Origin: an uncultured Oleispira sp.
Lineage (GTDB): Bacteria; Pseudomonadota; Gammaproteobacteria; Pseudomonadales; Oceanobacteraceae
DNA: 64,000 bases
NCBI GenBank assembly: GCA_913061415.1
Contig: CAJXUD010000008.1
Location: forward strand, 1-64,000
Direction: 5' to 3'
Positions 56,006 to 64,000 of this stretch are shown one piece after another; position 1 is the first letter of the stretch; every line of letters begins with the position of its first letter. The notes below the pieces were generated by a model, which ran no database searches, was not told where the DNA came from, and saw only the letters and a program-made list of their open reading frames with translations. The position numbers were made by a program, and so were the translations under genes.

Positions 56006-56779
56006 TTAAGGTTTTTTAGGTGCTTTTGACTCGATAAAATCTCGACTCACATCCACGAGTGCAACATCTTGGATAAATTCTCGTCCCAATAAAATGGGGT
56101 AATCCATCTGCGTTCGATCGGTAAGCGTAAACTGTGCTTTCTCATGAATTCTACCAATTTTTACCCACAGCTCAACAACCGAACGCCGTTCTAATTCATC
56201 AGCACTGGATTGACGAATTTTCACATGCCGAGCAATCGGAGCCTCTACCCACTTACGGTTTTCAGGGGCTGTCTCTTCATCTGACACATGGAATTTAACC
56301 CATTTTTTGCCATCACGCTCAAATTTTTGTATATCAATCGCATTAATTGAAGATGTTGTGGCCCCAGTATCAACCCGAGCAACAAAAGCACTCTTTACAA
56401 CATCAATATAAACTTTTTCTAATGACCCTAATGTGACCATGCCTGTGCGAGCTTGCGGCTCAAGATCGGCCACAACAACATTCGAAGATGCCTTTGGATT
56501 GGGTTTCATATTGGTCAGCGTTTTAACCGAAGCACCATCCACATGACTCTTTTTGAGTAATGCCACGTCTCTACTGAGCTGGACCATTTTAGATTCTAAG
56601 CCATCGATATAATTAGTTTGCTTACTTAAGTTGGCGTCTAATCCTTCAAGTCGACGGGTAATATTCTGTTCACTGTTATTCACCGCCTCAAGAGTCTTAT
56701 TTAAAGATTTCTCTGGGCTCATGAAGGCACAGCCAGAAAGAAAGACCAATACAGCAATAATTATTGTATTTTTAAACAT
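56006..56779 (-). CDS. Retropepsin-like aspartic protease lipoprotein (DUF785/RimB-like)
   Basis: A 257-residue lipoprotein with lipobox LSGC (Cys17). A coiled-coil segment follows (about 20-80), then a retropepsin-like domain. VDTGATTSSINA near residue 136 is the aspartic-protease DTG loop and PILLGREF near 232 the second conserved element. Such single-domain proteins dimerise to form the active site. Annotation databases often call the family ATP-dependent zinc protease, which the motifs do not support. It is the first gene of the three-gene ATP-grasp system, 45 bp before the transglutaminase-like gene, and probably cleaves or matures that system's peptide product in the periplasm. Confidence 0.9.
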   Translation of the reverse strand: MFKNTIIIAVLVFLSGCAFMSPEKSLNKTLEAVNNSEQNITRRLEGLDANLSKQTNYIDGLESKMVQLSRDVALLKKSHVDGASVKTLTNMKPNPKASSNVVVADLEPQARTGMVTLGSLEKVYIDVVKSAFVARVDTGATTSSINAIDIQKFERDGKKWVKFHVSDEETAPENRKWVEAPIARHVKIRQSSADELERRSVVELWVKIGRIHEKAQFTLTDRTQMDYPILLGREFIQDVALVDVSRDFIESKAPKKP

Positions 56780-56965
56780 GTTAACGACGATAACCTTAGT
56801 AAATAATGACGGTATAAATTTAGATGAATCTCGATATCGTACTGAGATTCGTTGTCATAAAGACGGCTATCTTAAGGGATTTCTATTCTGGAGGGAACTG
56901 CACAGTCGCCATCTCTGACGTAACGGAGCAACAACAGCCTAATCTCCCTCATAATCGTGGTGCAA

Positions 56966-57010
56966 TAAAAAAGGCCTGACTTTAATATTTATCAAAGCCA
57001 AGCCTTTAAA
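56966..57010 (-). terminator. Intrinsic terminator of the RND efflux operon
   Basis: On the minus strand TTTAAAGGC pairs with GCCTTT-type sequence, with an inner TGGCTTT/AAAGTCA pairing, followed by a T-tract (As at 56967-56972). It lies just after the RND pump stop at 57024. Confidence 0.82.
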
Positions 57011-57023
57011 CGGAATGCAGATG

Positions 57024-60000
57024 TTACGCCTTCGGTTCTATCTTATAAAAGAGACTGAATAAAACAGGGACCGCAATCATGGTTAAAACCGTGGCAAAGG
57101 TTAAGCCACCCATAATAGTCACCGCCATATCCGCGAAGAAAGCGTCTGTTAACAAAGGCGCCATGCCCAAGATCGTTGTTATCGCCGCTAAAGAGACCGG
57201 ACGTAAACGACTTAAGCTCGCTTCCACAATCGCTTCAAACTTATCCATGCCAGTTTCAATTTGAATATCTATTTCTTCAAGCAAGACGATCGCATTCTTA
57301 ATTAACATACCAAACAAGCTTAAAAAGCCCAGCAAAGACATGAAACCAAAAGGTAAGTCGGCAATTAAGAGGCCTGCAACTACACCACAGACAGCCATAG
57401 GAACAATAAGCCAAATAATTAACGGCTCACGTACCGTACCGAATAAGAAAATGGTAATTAAGATCATCACCAAGAAGCCTAACGGCAATCCTCCGCCCAA
57501 TGCCTTTTGTGCCTTAGCAGCACTTTCAAATTCGCCGCCCCACTCAATTCGGTAGCCATCAGGTAATTCAATCGCTTCGATTTGTGGTCGAAGACGACTT
57601 AACGCCGACCCTGCCGTATCATTATTGCCCGGCTCAGCATACACACTGATTGTACGAATTCGATCTCGACGATAAATCAATGCCCCTTCTGATTCTATTT
57701 GCATTTTAGGACTGATCTGGCGCACCGGCACATAACTACGTTGGTACTGACTCCAGACCAGCGCATCCTGCAACTGCTTTAACTCATCCGTTTCTTCCGC
57801 TGTTTCATGAGGGGTTTTGGCTTTCGCAATAATATCGTAGCTATAATCCCCATCACGTAACTTGCCAAGTTTCAGCCCATTGCTTGAAAACTGAACCGCA
57901 TCAGAGAAATCAGCCCGCGTTACACCCGCAACACCTGCAGCATATTCGTCATATTGAGGAACAAGAATCAGCTCTTTTTGACGCCAGTTATGACGAATAT
58001 CTTTAACCTGTCCGTCTTGCTCAAAGATCGCCTCTGCTTCTTCCGCTAATTTGCGTAAAACCGTTTGGTCAGGGCCAATAAAGCGTGCTTCTAATTTAGC
58101 GCCAACACCTGGACCAAAAATAACTCGAGTATTATAAATTCGCGCATCAGGATCATTTTCTTGCAACTGAAGAGTCAATTTATCAATCAGCTCAGGAATT
58201 TGATCTCGTTCTTTGGTGCGAATAATCATCACTCCATAGCTCTCATTCGATTGCTCTGGAGAATACGTTAGCGTGTAACGCGTTGCCCCTTTACCCACAA
58301 ATGTAGTGACAGCTTCTACCTCTTCGTAACTTTGAGCAAATGCCTCGGCTTTCTTCATGTACTCTGCGGTCTCACGAATATCACGAGATTGAGGACCCCA
58401 ATAATTCACGTAATAAATAGGAGTATTCGAGGCCGGGAAAAAGCCTTGTTTCACTAGGCCAAAACTCATGTAACTAACAACCGTTACCGCCACTAATATA
58501 AAAACCGTTTTTCCGCGATTACGTAATGCGGTTAATAAAAACCGTTTATATAGGTTATGTAGAGAGCTATTAAAGCTTTCATCATTGCCTTTCTTTCCAA
58601 CCTTAAAGAAATAAGAACCAAATAATGGCGCAACCGTAATGGCCAATACCCAAGACAAAAAGAGCGATATTAAAATAACCGCAAACAATGAAAATAGAAA
58701 TTCTCCGGTCGCATCACTTGATAAGCCAACACCAGAAAATGCTGCAATACCAATCGCCGTCGCGCCTAATAGTGGCCACTGAGTTTGCTTTACAACATAG
58801 CTAGACGCGTCTAAAGCGTTATAGCCTTTTTGCATACGCAGCATCATGCCCTCTGCGACTACAATCGCATTATCCACGAGCATCCCCATCGCAATAACCA
58901 AAGCACCTAAAGAAATGCGCTGTAGGTTGAGCCCATAAAGCCACATAACTAAAATAGTGCCCAGAACAGTCAGTAACAAAACAGAGCCTACGACGATGCC
59001 GGCACGCCAGCCCATAAAAATACAGAGAGTCGCAATCACCACTGCAACGGATAAAATTAAGTTGGTAATAAAACCACCAACCGCCTCGTCAACCACTTGT
59101 GCTTGATCATAAATTGGTTGCAGAATAATACCTGCAGGTAGATCGGCTAATATTTGGTCCATACGTTCACGAACGGCAATACCCACATCCACCACATTGG
59201 CTTCGATGTTCGCCGCGACTGCGAGAGTAATTGCAGATTGGCCATTATGACTGATCAAAACATCAGGAATATCCACGACATCAAACGTTACTTCTGCAAT
59301 GTCTTTAATGCGAATTTGACTGGTTGAGCCCGGTAAGCCCAGAGTAATGCTTTCAATGGCATCTACATGAGATTCCACTCCGCCAACAGGAATACGAATA
59401 CGCTGGCCATCAATGTGTAAACGACCGCTACTATAAGGGCGTAAACTAAATGCCAATGCACTCTTCACATCGGGTAAAGAAATACCTAAATTTGCTAACT
59501 GTGATGTGTCGATATGAATCGTGATTTGCTGCTTCAAAACACCTTCAACAGATACCTTAGTCACATTGGGAACCGTCAATAAATCGCGGCGAATAACCCG
59601 TGAGAATTCACGTAATTGATACGGCGTAAAATCAGGTGCCGTAAGCGCATAATATAATCCATACACATCACCAAAATCATCAGCAACGCGAATAGATTGA
59701 ACCCCCGTCGGCAATGCATTTTGTGCATCCCGCATACGTTTGCGCAATTCATCCCAAATTTGGGGCAGCTCGTTACCATCAAACGTTGGTTTCATTTCAA
59801 CGGTAATTTCAGAAACCCCTGGCTTTGATACCGAGCGAACTTTATCGATTTGAGACATTTGCTGAATTGCCGTCTCAAGCGGTTCAGTAACTTCTTGCTC
59901 TACCTGCTCAGCACTGGCCCCAGGGTAAGCAGTAACCACCATCGCCTGCTTAATAGTAAAGGACGGATCTTCTAAACGACCAATGTCTGCTAAACCCAAT

Positions 60001-60077
60001 AAGCCACCGATTAAACAAATGACGACTAATAACCAAGTATTTACCGGCGTACGAATAGACGCTTTTGCAATATCCAT
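57024..60077 (-). CDS. RND efflux transporter permease
   Basis: A 1017-residue inner-membrane RND pump of the AcrB/HAE family, proton-driven. It has 12 helices with two large periplasmic loops; the helix-4 region contains GMLVDNAIVVAEG with the essential Asp of the proton relay, and GFLSLFGMLIKNAIVLLEE is the repeat-2 counterpart. It is adjacent (12 bp) to its adaptor and probably works with a TolC-type outer-membrane channel encoded elsewhere. The efflux substrate cannot be inferred. Confidence 0.96.
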   Translation of the reverse strand: MDIAKASIRTPVNTWLLVVICLIGGLLGLADIGRLEDPSFTIKQAMVVTAYPGASAEQVEQEVTEPLETAIQQMSQIDKVRSVSKPGVSEITVEMKPTFDGNELPQIWDELRKRMRDAQNALPTGVQSIRVADDFGDVYGLYYALTAPDFTPYQLREFSRVIRRDLLTVPNVTKVSVEGVLKQQITIHIDTSQLANLGISLPDVKSALAFSLRPYSSGRLHIDGQRIRIPVGGVESHVDAIESITLGLPGSTSQIRIKDIAEVTFDVVDIPDVLISHNGQSAITLAVAANIEANVVDVGIAVRERMDQILADLPAGIILQPIYDQAQVVDEAVGGFITNLILSVAVVIATLCIFMGWRAGIVVGSVLLLTVLGTILVMWLYGLNLQRISLGALVIAMGMLVDNAIVVAEGMMLRMQKGYNALDASSYVVKQTQWPLLGATAIGIAAFSGVGLSSDATGEFLFSLFAVILISLFLSWVLAITVAPLFGSYFFKVGKKGNDESFNSSLHNLYKRFLLTALRNRGKTVFILVAVTVVSYMSFGLVKQGFFPASNTPIYYVNYWGPQSRDIRETAEYMKKAEAFAQSYEEVEAVTTFVGKGATRYTLTYSPEQSNESYGVMIIRTKERDQIPELIDKLTLQLQENDPDARIYNTRVIFGPGVGAKLEARFIGPDQTVLRKLAEEAEAIFEQDGQVKDIRHNWRQKELILVPQYDEYAAGVAGVTRADFSDAVQFSSNGLKLGKLRDGDYSYDIIAKAKTPHETAEETDELKQLQDALVWSQYQRSYVPVRQISPKMQIESEGALIYRRDRIRTISVYAEPGNNDTAGSALSRLRPQIEAIELPDGYRIEWGGEFESAAKAQKALGGGLPLGFLVMILITIFLFGTVREPLIIWLIVPMAVCGVVAGLLIADLPFGFMSLLGFLSLFGMLIKNAIVLLEEIDIQIETGMDKFEAIVEASLSRLRPVSLAAITTILGMAPLLTDAFFADMAVTIMGGLTFATVLTMIAVPVLFSLFYKIEPKA

Positions 60078-60089
60078 AATCAGCGCCCC

Positions 60090-61151
60090 TTATTGCATAT
60101 CAAAAGGGCGAACAAGCAACCCTTCTTTCATTTGTGTGACGCCTGCAGATACCACTCTCTGCCCATTTTCTATACCTGATAAAACAGCTACCCAGCCATT
60201 AACCATCGATCCAACCTTTACTACTTGATTATGAATTCGCTGTGTTTCAGGATCATAAACCCAAACAGACATGGAGTTATCAGCCCCGGTTACCAAAGCA
60301 TTTACAGGAACCCCAAGCACCTTCGGCATCATTGCATCGCTGCCTTTGAGTGTCACAGTCGCGTGAAGCCCAGGCGTAATCAGTATTTCTTTCAAGGCGT
60401 CCATTGCATAAACGACTTCATACGTTTGACTAACAGGGTCTGGCTCTGTTGAATATTCAACGTACTCAATATCAAAATCTTTATCGATTGCACCATCAAT
60501 GTAGGCTGAAGCTTTAGCAACTTGTGAACGACTGTATTGATTAACAATACGCTCAGGAATATCAAACTTAAAATGAATACGAGATAAATCTTGTAAACGG
60601 GCAATCGCTGTTCCGGGCTTTATAAAACCTTCATTTTCAATTAATCGTTTCGAAACCATCGCGTTAAACGGAGCTTTTAAAACACTGTATTCTAAGTTAG
60701 CTTTGGCATTTTCAAGCTCAATTTCAGCCAGCTCAAAATCTACTTGCGCATTATCCACAGACTTCTCAGAACCAATGCCTCTGGTCGCAATCGTTTTTAC
60801 GCGCTTCAGCTCTAAACGTGCTTGTTGTAATCTCACGTCAGCCATGCGGACTGCGCGCTCAAACGGTTCTGGATCTAATCGAGCAATCACTCGGCCTTTT
60901 TTGATGGTCTTGCCTTCTGGTAAATTCACAGAATGTAGGCGGCCGCTTACACGAAATGCCAAATCAACCGTCGTCTTTGCCATCACCTTGGCGGGAAAAG
61001 TAAATTCATGCTCAGTCGTCGCATTTGTCACTTCACTCAACTGCACGACAACCGGTTTTTCTTGCTCTTGTTGTACTTCGCTATTATCACCACAACCAAC
61101 CAGCACCGCCGTTATGATCAATAAGGCGAATAAAGAACGCTTATGTCCCAT
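60090..61151 (-). CDS. RND efflux periplasmic adaptor subunit, lipoprotein
   Basis: A 353-residue membrane fusion protein. The lipobox LVGC (Cys20) anchors it to the inner membrane. A beta-barrel/lipoyl region (FRVSGRLHSVNLPEGKTIKKG near residue 66) and a short helical hairpin (about 95-145) follow. FVKLPEG-like elements are replaced by NEGFIKPGTAIARL near 175. It precedes the pump gene by 12 bp, and a TetR regulator is divergent. Confidence 0.95.
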   Translation of the reverse strand: MGHKRSLFALLIITAVLVGCGDNSEVQQEQEKPVVVQLSEVTNATTEHEFTFPAKVMAKTTVDLAFRVSGRLHSVNLPEGKTIKKGRVIARLDPEPFERAVRMADVRLQQARLELKRVKTIATRGIGSEKSVDNAQVDFELAEIELENAKANLEYSVLKAPFNAMVSKRLIENEGFIKPGTAIARLQDLSRIHFKFDIPERIVNQYSRSQVAKASAYIDGAIDKDFDIEYVEYSTEPDPVSQTYEVVYAMDALKEILITPGLHATVTLKGSDAMMPKVLGVPVNALVTGADNSMSVWVYDPETQRIHNQVVKVGSMVNGWVAVLSGIENGQRVVSAGVTQMKEGLLVRPFDMQ

Positions 61152-61242
61152 GTAATTATCTCCAGATGAATTATTTTAAGCATAGTCGTGACTCATGCTA
61201 AGAAGTTACTTATATGTTTGGTTTATACTTGTAGCACATTGA

Positions 61243-61268
61243 CAGATTTACATATAGTGTTAATCTGT
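61243..61268. promoter_or_regulatory. Dyad, candidate TetR operator
   Basis: ACAGATT (61243-61249) and AATCTGT (61262-61268) form an inverted repeat around 12 bases in the divergent gap between adaptor and TetR gene. It overlaps a TTGACA promoter-like hexamer (61240-61245). Confidence 0.55.
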
Positions 61269-61276
61269 AAACCTAG

Positions 61277-61906
61277 GTGATAGTGAATGGAATACACCTA
61301 TCTATATTTGAAACAATGACTTATTTAGGTAAAATTTTGATCACTAATACAGAAGAAAAAGTGTTAATTGGAGCCAGGCAATGTTTCTTTAGGCATGGTT
61401 ACAAAGCCAGCAACATGACCCTTATTAGTGAATATGCAGGATATTCTCGCGCCACTATCCATAAATACTTTAAGAATAAAGATGATGCATTCTGCCAAGT
61501 CATTCATCAATTTCAGCAACAAGCGAACGATGCCTGCCAACCTATACTTGCCCAAAATCTTGAATGCTGGGAAAGCATCAATCTGGTGATGCAAGCTTGG
61601 TTAAAACCTACGTTTGACGAAGTCAATGATCAGCATATTCTTAATGATCTTAAATACCACGCACAACACATCGCTAAAGATACGTTTGAGCAGGCAAGAC
61701 AAGATGTTGAAGACATATTTTGCACGCTACTAGAAACCGCTGAGCAACAAGGCAACCTTTCTCTGGACAACCTACCCATTAATGCACGTAAGCTATCAAG
61801 GCTATTACTGGCAAGTTTAGATGGATTAAGAGGCCACTTAGAAAAACAAAATTTAGAACAAGCCAGTAACGATATATTGCGTATTTTTCAATTAGCTTGT
61901 CGCTAG
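61277..61906 (+). CDS. TetR/AcrR family transcriptional regulator
   Basis: A TetR-family repressor of up to 209 residues. The helix-turn-helix is MTLISEYAGYSRATIHKYFKNKDDAF (pattern split here) at about residues 46-72, followed by a helical ligand-binding domain. The start is uncertain: GTG at 61277, GTG at 61283 (AGGTGA just before it) and ATG at 61316 are all possible; TetR proteins usually begin close to the DNA-binding domain, which favours 61316. It is divergent from the RND adaptor and probably represses the pump. Confidence 0.88.
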   Translation: MIVNGIHLSIFETMTYLGKILITNTEEKVLIGARQCFFRHGYKASNMTLISEYAGYSRATIHKYFKNKDDAFCQVIHQFQQQANDACQPILAQNLECWESINLVMQAWLKPTFDEVNDQHILNDLKYHAQHIAKDTFEQARQDVEDIFCTLLETAEQQGNLSLDNLPINARKLSRLLLASLDGLRGHLEKQNLEQASNDILRIFQLACR

Positions 61907-62127
61907 CGCTAATCTATTTTAAGCAATGCAAAAAAGCGTTAATACTCACTGTGTCATGATAGTTGCCTTCGTATTATTCAAATACCCATCTTTTAGTAAG
62001 TCATTGCTTAGCAACTAAGCATTACTTTGTTATAATCGCATCCTACAAACACTGATGCAGAAATCAGTGTCTTTTAACCAACTTAATCTTATTCATCCCG
62101 ATTAAGTGTCTGATACGGACTTTCCAA

Positions 62128-63033
62128 ATGACAGATTCAAACTCTCCTGCCGACAGCAACAATTATCCAACAAGCACACTTACCACTAGCACGCCTTTAG
62201 TCGGTAAATACGCCACTTTAGAAGTTGGCGAACTGTTGCCTATGGGTGCGTTATTAATTGCAGGAGAATTTGGCAATATTTTATTGCCTAATAAACAAGT
62301 ACCCGATAATTGCAAAGTCGGTGATATCGTTAAGGTATTTATCTATCTTGACTCAGAAGATCGAGTGATTGCGACCTGCCAACGTCCTCGCGCCACCGTG
62401 GGCCAAGTTGCTAATCTTGAAGTCGCCGACGTCAACGAAATGGGCGCTTTCTTAGATTGGGGTTTAGTCAAAGATTTATTCTTACCCTTCGCAGAGCAAA
62501 AGACGCGCTTAGAAGCTGGCCAAAACTGCATTGTGTATGTGTACATGGATAATACCGATCGTATTATTGCTACGACTCGTTTAAATCGTTTTATCAAAGA
62601 TGAAGTCGCTGTTATTTACGACCATTATAATCCAGGTGATAAAGTTCGTATTCTAATCGCCGCTCGTACTGAGCTGGGTTATAAAGCCGTTGTTGATAAT
62701 AAATATTGGGGTTTGATTCACCATACCGACATTCGTCAACCGATTCGTGTTGGCCAAAAAGTCGATGCCTATATTCGTAAGCAGCGTGATGATAAACGTT
62801 TGGATTTAAGCCTGCAGCCAATTGGTTATCAAAAAGTGGGTGGTTTGTCTGAACAGATCATGCAAAAAGTTGAAGAGGGAAATGGATTCTTAGCTCTAAG
62901 TGATAAAAGTCCTGCTGAGCTGATTGAAATGCATTTTGGTGTGAGTAAACGCGCCTTTAAGATGGCGATTGGCAAGTTGTATAAAGAGCGCAAAATAGTG
63001 ATTGAAAGCAAAGGTATTCGCGCAATCAAATAA
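62128..63033 (+). CDS. cvfB: CvfB family S1-like RNA-binding protein
   Basis: A 301-residue cytoplasmic protein of the CvfB/YitL family. Three tandem S1-like modules (about residues 25-85, 90-150 and 165-225; for example VGQVANLEVADVNEMGAFLDWG) are followed by a C-terminal winged helix (about 240-300). Family members bind RNA; CvfB was named as a virulence factor in Staphylococcus. The ATG follows a T-rich leader. It is convergent with the exported-protein gene at 63073. Confidence 0.95.
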   Translation: MTDSNSPADSNNYPTSTLTTSTPLVGKYATLEVGELLPMGALLIAGEFGNILLPNKQVPDNCKVGDIVKVFIYLDSEDRVIATCQRPRATVGQVANLEVADVNEMGAFLDWGLVKDLFLPFAEQKTRLEAGQNCIVYVYMDNTDRIIATTRLNRFIKDEVAVIYDHYNPGDKVRILIAARTELGYKAVVDNKYWGLIHHTDIRQPIRVGQKVDAYIRKQRDDKRLDLSLQPIGYQKVGGLSEQIMQKVEEGNGFLALSDKSPAELIEMHFGVSKRAFKMAIGKLYKERKIVIESKGIRAIK

Positions 63034-63072
63034 ACGGTCAGAGCAGTGAGCTGTAAAATTGATAAGCCAGCG

Positions 63073-63744
63073 TCATAAGCTGGCAATCATCTTACGCATA
63101 CTGTCATAAGTATAAAGCACAACAAAGGGGGCCACATTAGAATTGTACGCTGATAATGTGCCATTGATGTAGCCCCACTTTTTATTCAGGGGCTGAAATT
63201 TACCATCCGTTTTAGCAAATTGCTGTAACGACTGAGTGAACGATTCTATTTTCTTTTCCAAAGATTCTTCAGAAGAACTAACGTTATAGCCACCGGTAGT
63301 TGAATTTGCGTATCCCATATATTGGCTTAATATAATTTCCATATTAATTTGCAAAACATCAATCGGATTCATTTCTTGTGCGATAAGCGGATCGATGATG
63401 ATATTGAATTCTCTACGCAGAATACTCCAGCTTACCTCTAGACCCATATCGCCCCCATCGAAATTAAAACCTTCATAACGTTCAACATAAGCAATCACGT
63501 CATTCCACTTATTAACAAGTGCAGTTTCAGGGTTTTCTACTGAGGCTAAATCGCGATTAGCTTGATCTTTAGCTTTTAATAAACGCGCACGATTGCGCTC
63601 ATCACCTTGAAAATAGGTAAAAGAAGAGAAGGAAGAAAAGAGCTGTAGGCTAGATATCTTAAATTGGACAAGATTATTATTGGTCGTTTCGGCTCGCACG
63701 ACTATTGATAAAAACATTAAACTAATCAGTAAAAAAAATCTCAC
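63073..63744 (-). CDS. Exported protein of unknown function
   Basis: A 223-residue protein with a signal peptide (MRFFLLISLMFLSIVVRAE, cleavage after VRA). The mature part is mostly helical with few aromatic clusters; EVSWSILRREFNIIIDPLIAQE is the most distinctive segment. I do not recognise a family. It lies between cvfB (convergent) and der (same strand, 69 bp upstream). A small dyad, GCCAGC/GCTGGC (63065-63083), overlaps its stop codon and may help end transcription. Confidence 0.75.
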   Translation of the reverse strand: MRFFLLISLMFLSIVVRAETTNNNLVQFKISSLQLFSSFSSFTYFQGDERNRARLLKAKDQANRDLASVENPETALVNKWNDVIAYVERYEGFNFDGGDMGLEVSWSILRREFNIIIDPLIAQEMNPIDVLQINMEIILSQYMGYANSTTGGYNVSSSEESLEKKIESFTQSLQQFAKTDGKFQPLNKKWGYINGTLSAYNSNVAPFVVLYTYDSMRKMIASL

Positions 63745-63812
63745 TGGAATTCCCCTGCATACTTATTATTATTACTTAATGCAGTATGCAGAAAAATTCA
63801 GCTTAATACAAT

Positions 63813-64000
63813 CTAACGCTTTTTAGCCCGTAATTTACGTGCTTTTTCTTTCTTAATGGCACGAATGTTCTGAGTACGCGCCATTTTTTTCTCGCTCAGA
63901 CGGTGCATAGAAGGCCCATCTTTCTTTTCTGCGAATGGATTTTCAGCGCTCTTAAAGTTCATCCGAATCGGCGTACCGTGAATGTTCAATACACGTCGGT
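63813..64000 (-). CDS. der: GTPase Der, C-terminal end (partial at window edge)
   Basis: The last 61 codons of a minus-strand gene that runs off the right edge. The readable part GTPIRMNFKSAENPF followed by AEKK closely matches the KH-like C-terminal domain of Der/EngA, the double GTPase needed for 50S ribosome assembly, and the basic tail (KKEKARKLRAKKR) is typical of that protein. The GTPase domains themselves lie outside the window, so the call rests on this tail. The reading frame is open to the window edge. Confidence 0.85.
   Translation of the reverse strand, partial: RRVLNIHGTPIRMNFKSAENPFAEKKDGPSMHRLSEKKMARTQNIRAIKKEKARKLRAKKR

Noticed and set aside
1-64000. CRISPR arrays, tRNA/rRNA genes, transposases, prophage genes
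   Set aside because: I scanned the intergenic gaps and the list of proteins and found no regularly spaced repeats, cloverleaf sequences or mobile-element proteins. Absence is by reading only.

Overview
The window looks like a chromosomal stretch of a marine gammaproteobacterium, most likely an Oceanospirillales-type bacterium (Oleispira/Bermanella/Thalassolituus-like). The grounds are a moderately AT-rich sequence, a gene order nadK-phosphoesterase-rhomboid-DUF1315-DUF2797-pepN resembling Pseudomonas and relatives, the RND/YCF48/DUF1329 set, TonB receptors, and a Re/Si transhydrogenase split into three genes. The genus is inferred from gene content only.

Left edge (1-2.5 kb): two near-identical 112-bp repeats bracket a small outer-membrane protein gene. 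Each is followed by an attC-like segment, so this may be the edge of an integron cassette array. After it come an unrecognised helical protein, a PhnA/YjdM zinc-ribbon protein and a lipoprotein. 2.5-12.6 kb (minus): sbcDC, then an RND/MMPL exporter with YCF48-like and DUF1329 partners. 12.7-19.3 kb (minus): a tight operon nadK to pepN. 19.4-28.9 kb: DUF1853, a PLP-dependent ACC-deaminase/D-cysteine desulfhydrase-like gene, topA and its neighbour, a ComEA-like HhH protein, a degenerate sensor kinase, gloB and a HIT protein.

29.1-37.0 kb (minus) is the most notable region. A clear cobalamin riboswitch precedes a CobN-family protein that carries an N-terminal signal sequence and a C-terminal membrane anchor. 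It is followed by an ExbB/TolQ-like channel, a DUF2149 protein with an ExbD-like membrane motif, and a TonB-dependent receptor interrupted by one in-frame TGA. The layout suggests a B12-regulated, envelope-located tetrapyrrole/corrinoid or cobalt handling system driven by proton motive force, with a receptor that has probably been lost recently.

37.2-52.5 kb: a COG3146 GNAT protein and VanZ-like protein; a Fur-box-controlled siderophore receptor divergent from a PepSY membrane protein pair; ycjX/ycjF; a LysR regulator divergent from an SbtA-type bicarbonate permease; mqo; and pntAA-pntAB-pntB. 52.6-64 kb: a class II glutamine amidotransferase; a three-gene ATP-grasp / membrane transglutaminase-like / retropepsin-like lipoprotein operon; an RND efflux pump with its adaptor and divergent TetR regulator; cvfB; an exported protein of unknown function; and the 3' end of der at the right edge.

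I saw no tRNA, rRNA, CRISPR array, transposase or integron integrase. All family calls come from reading motifs; no database search was run.
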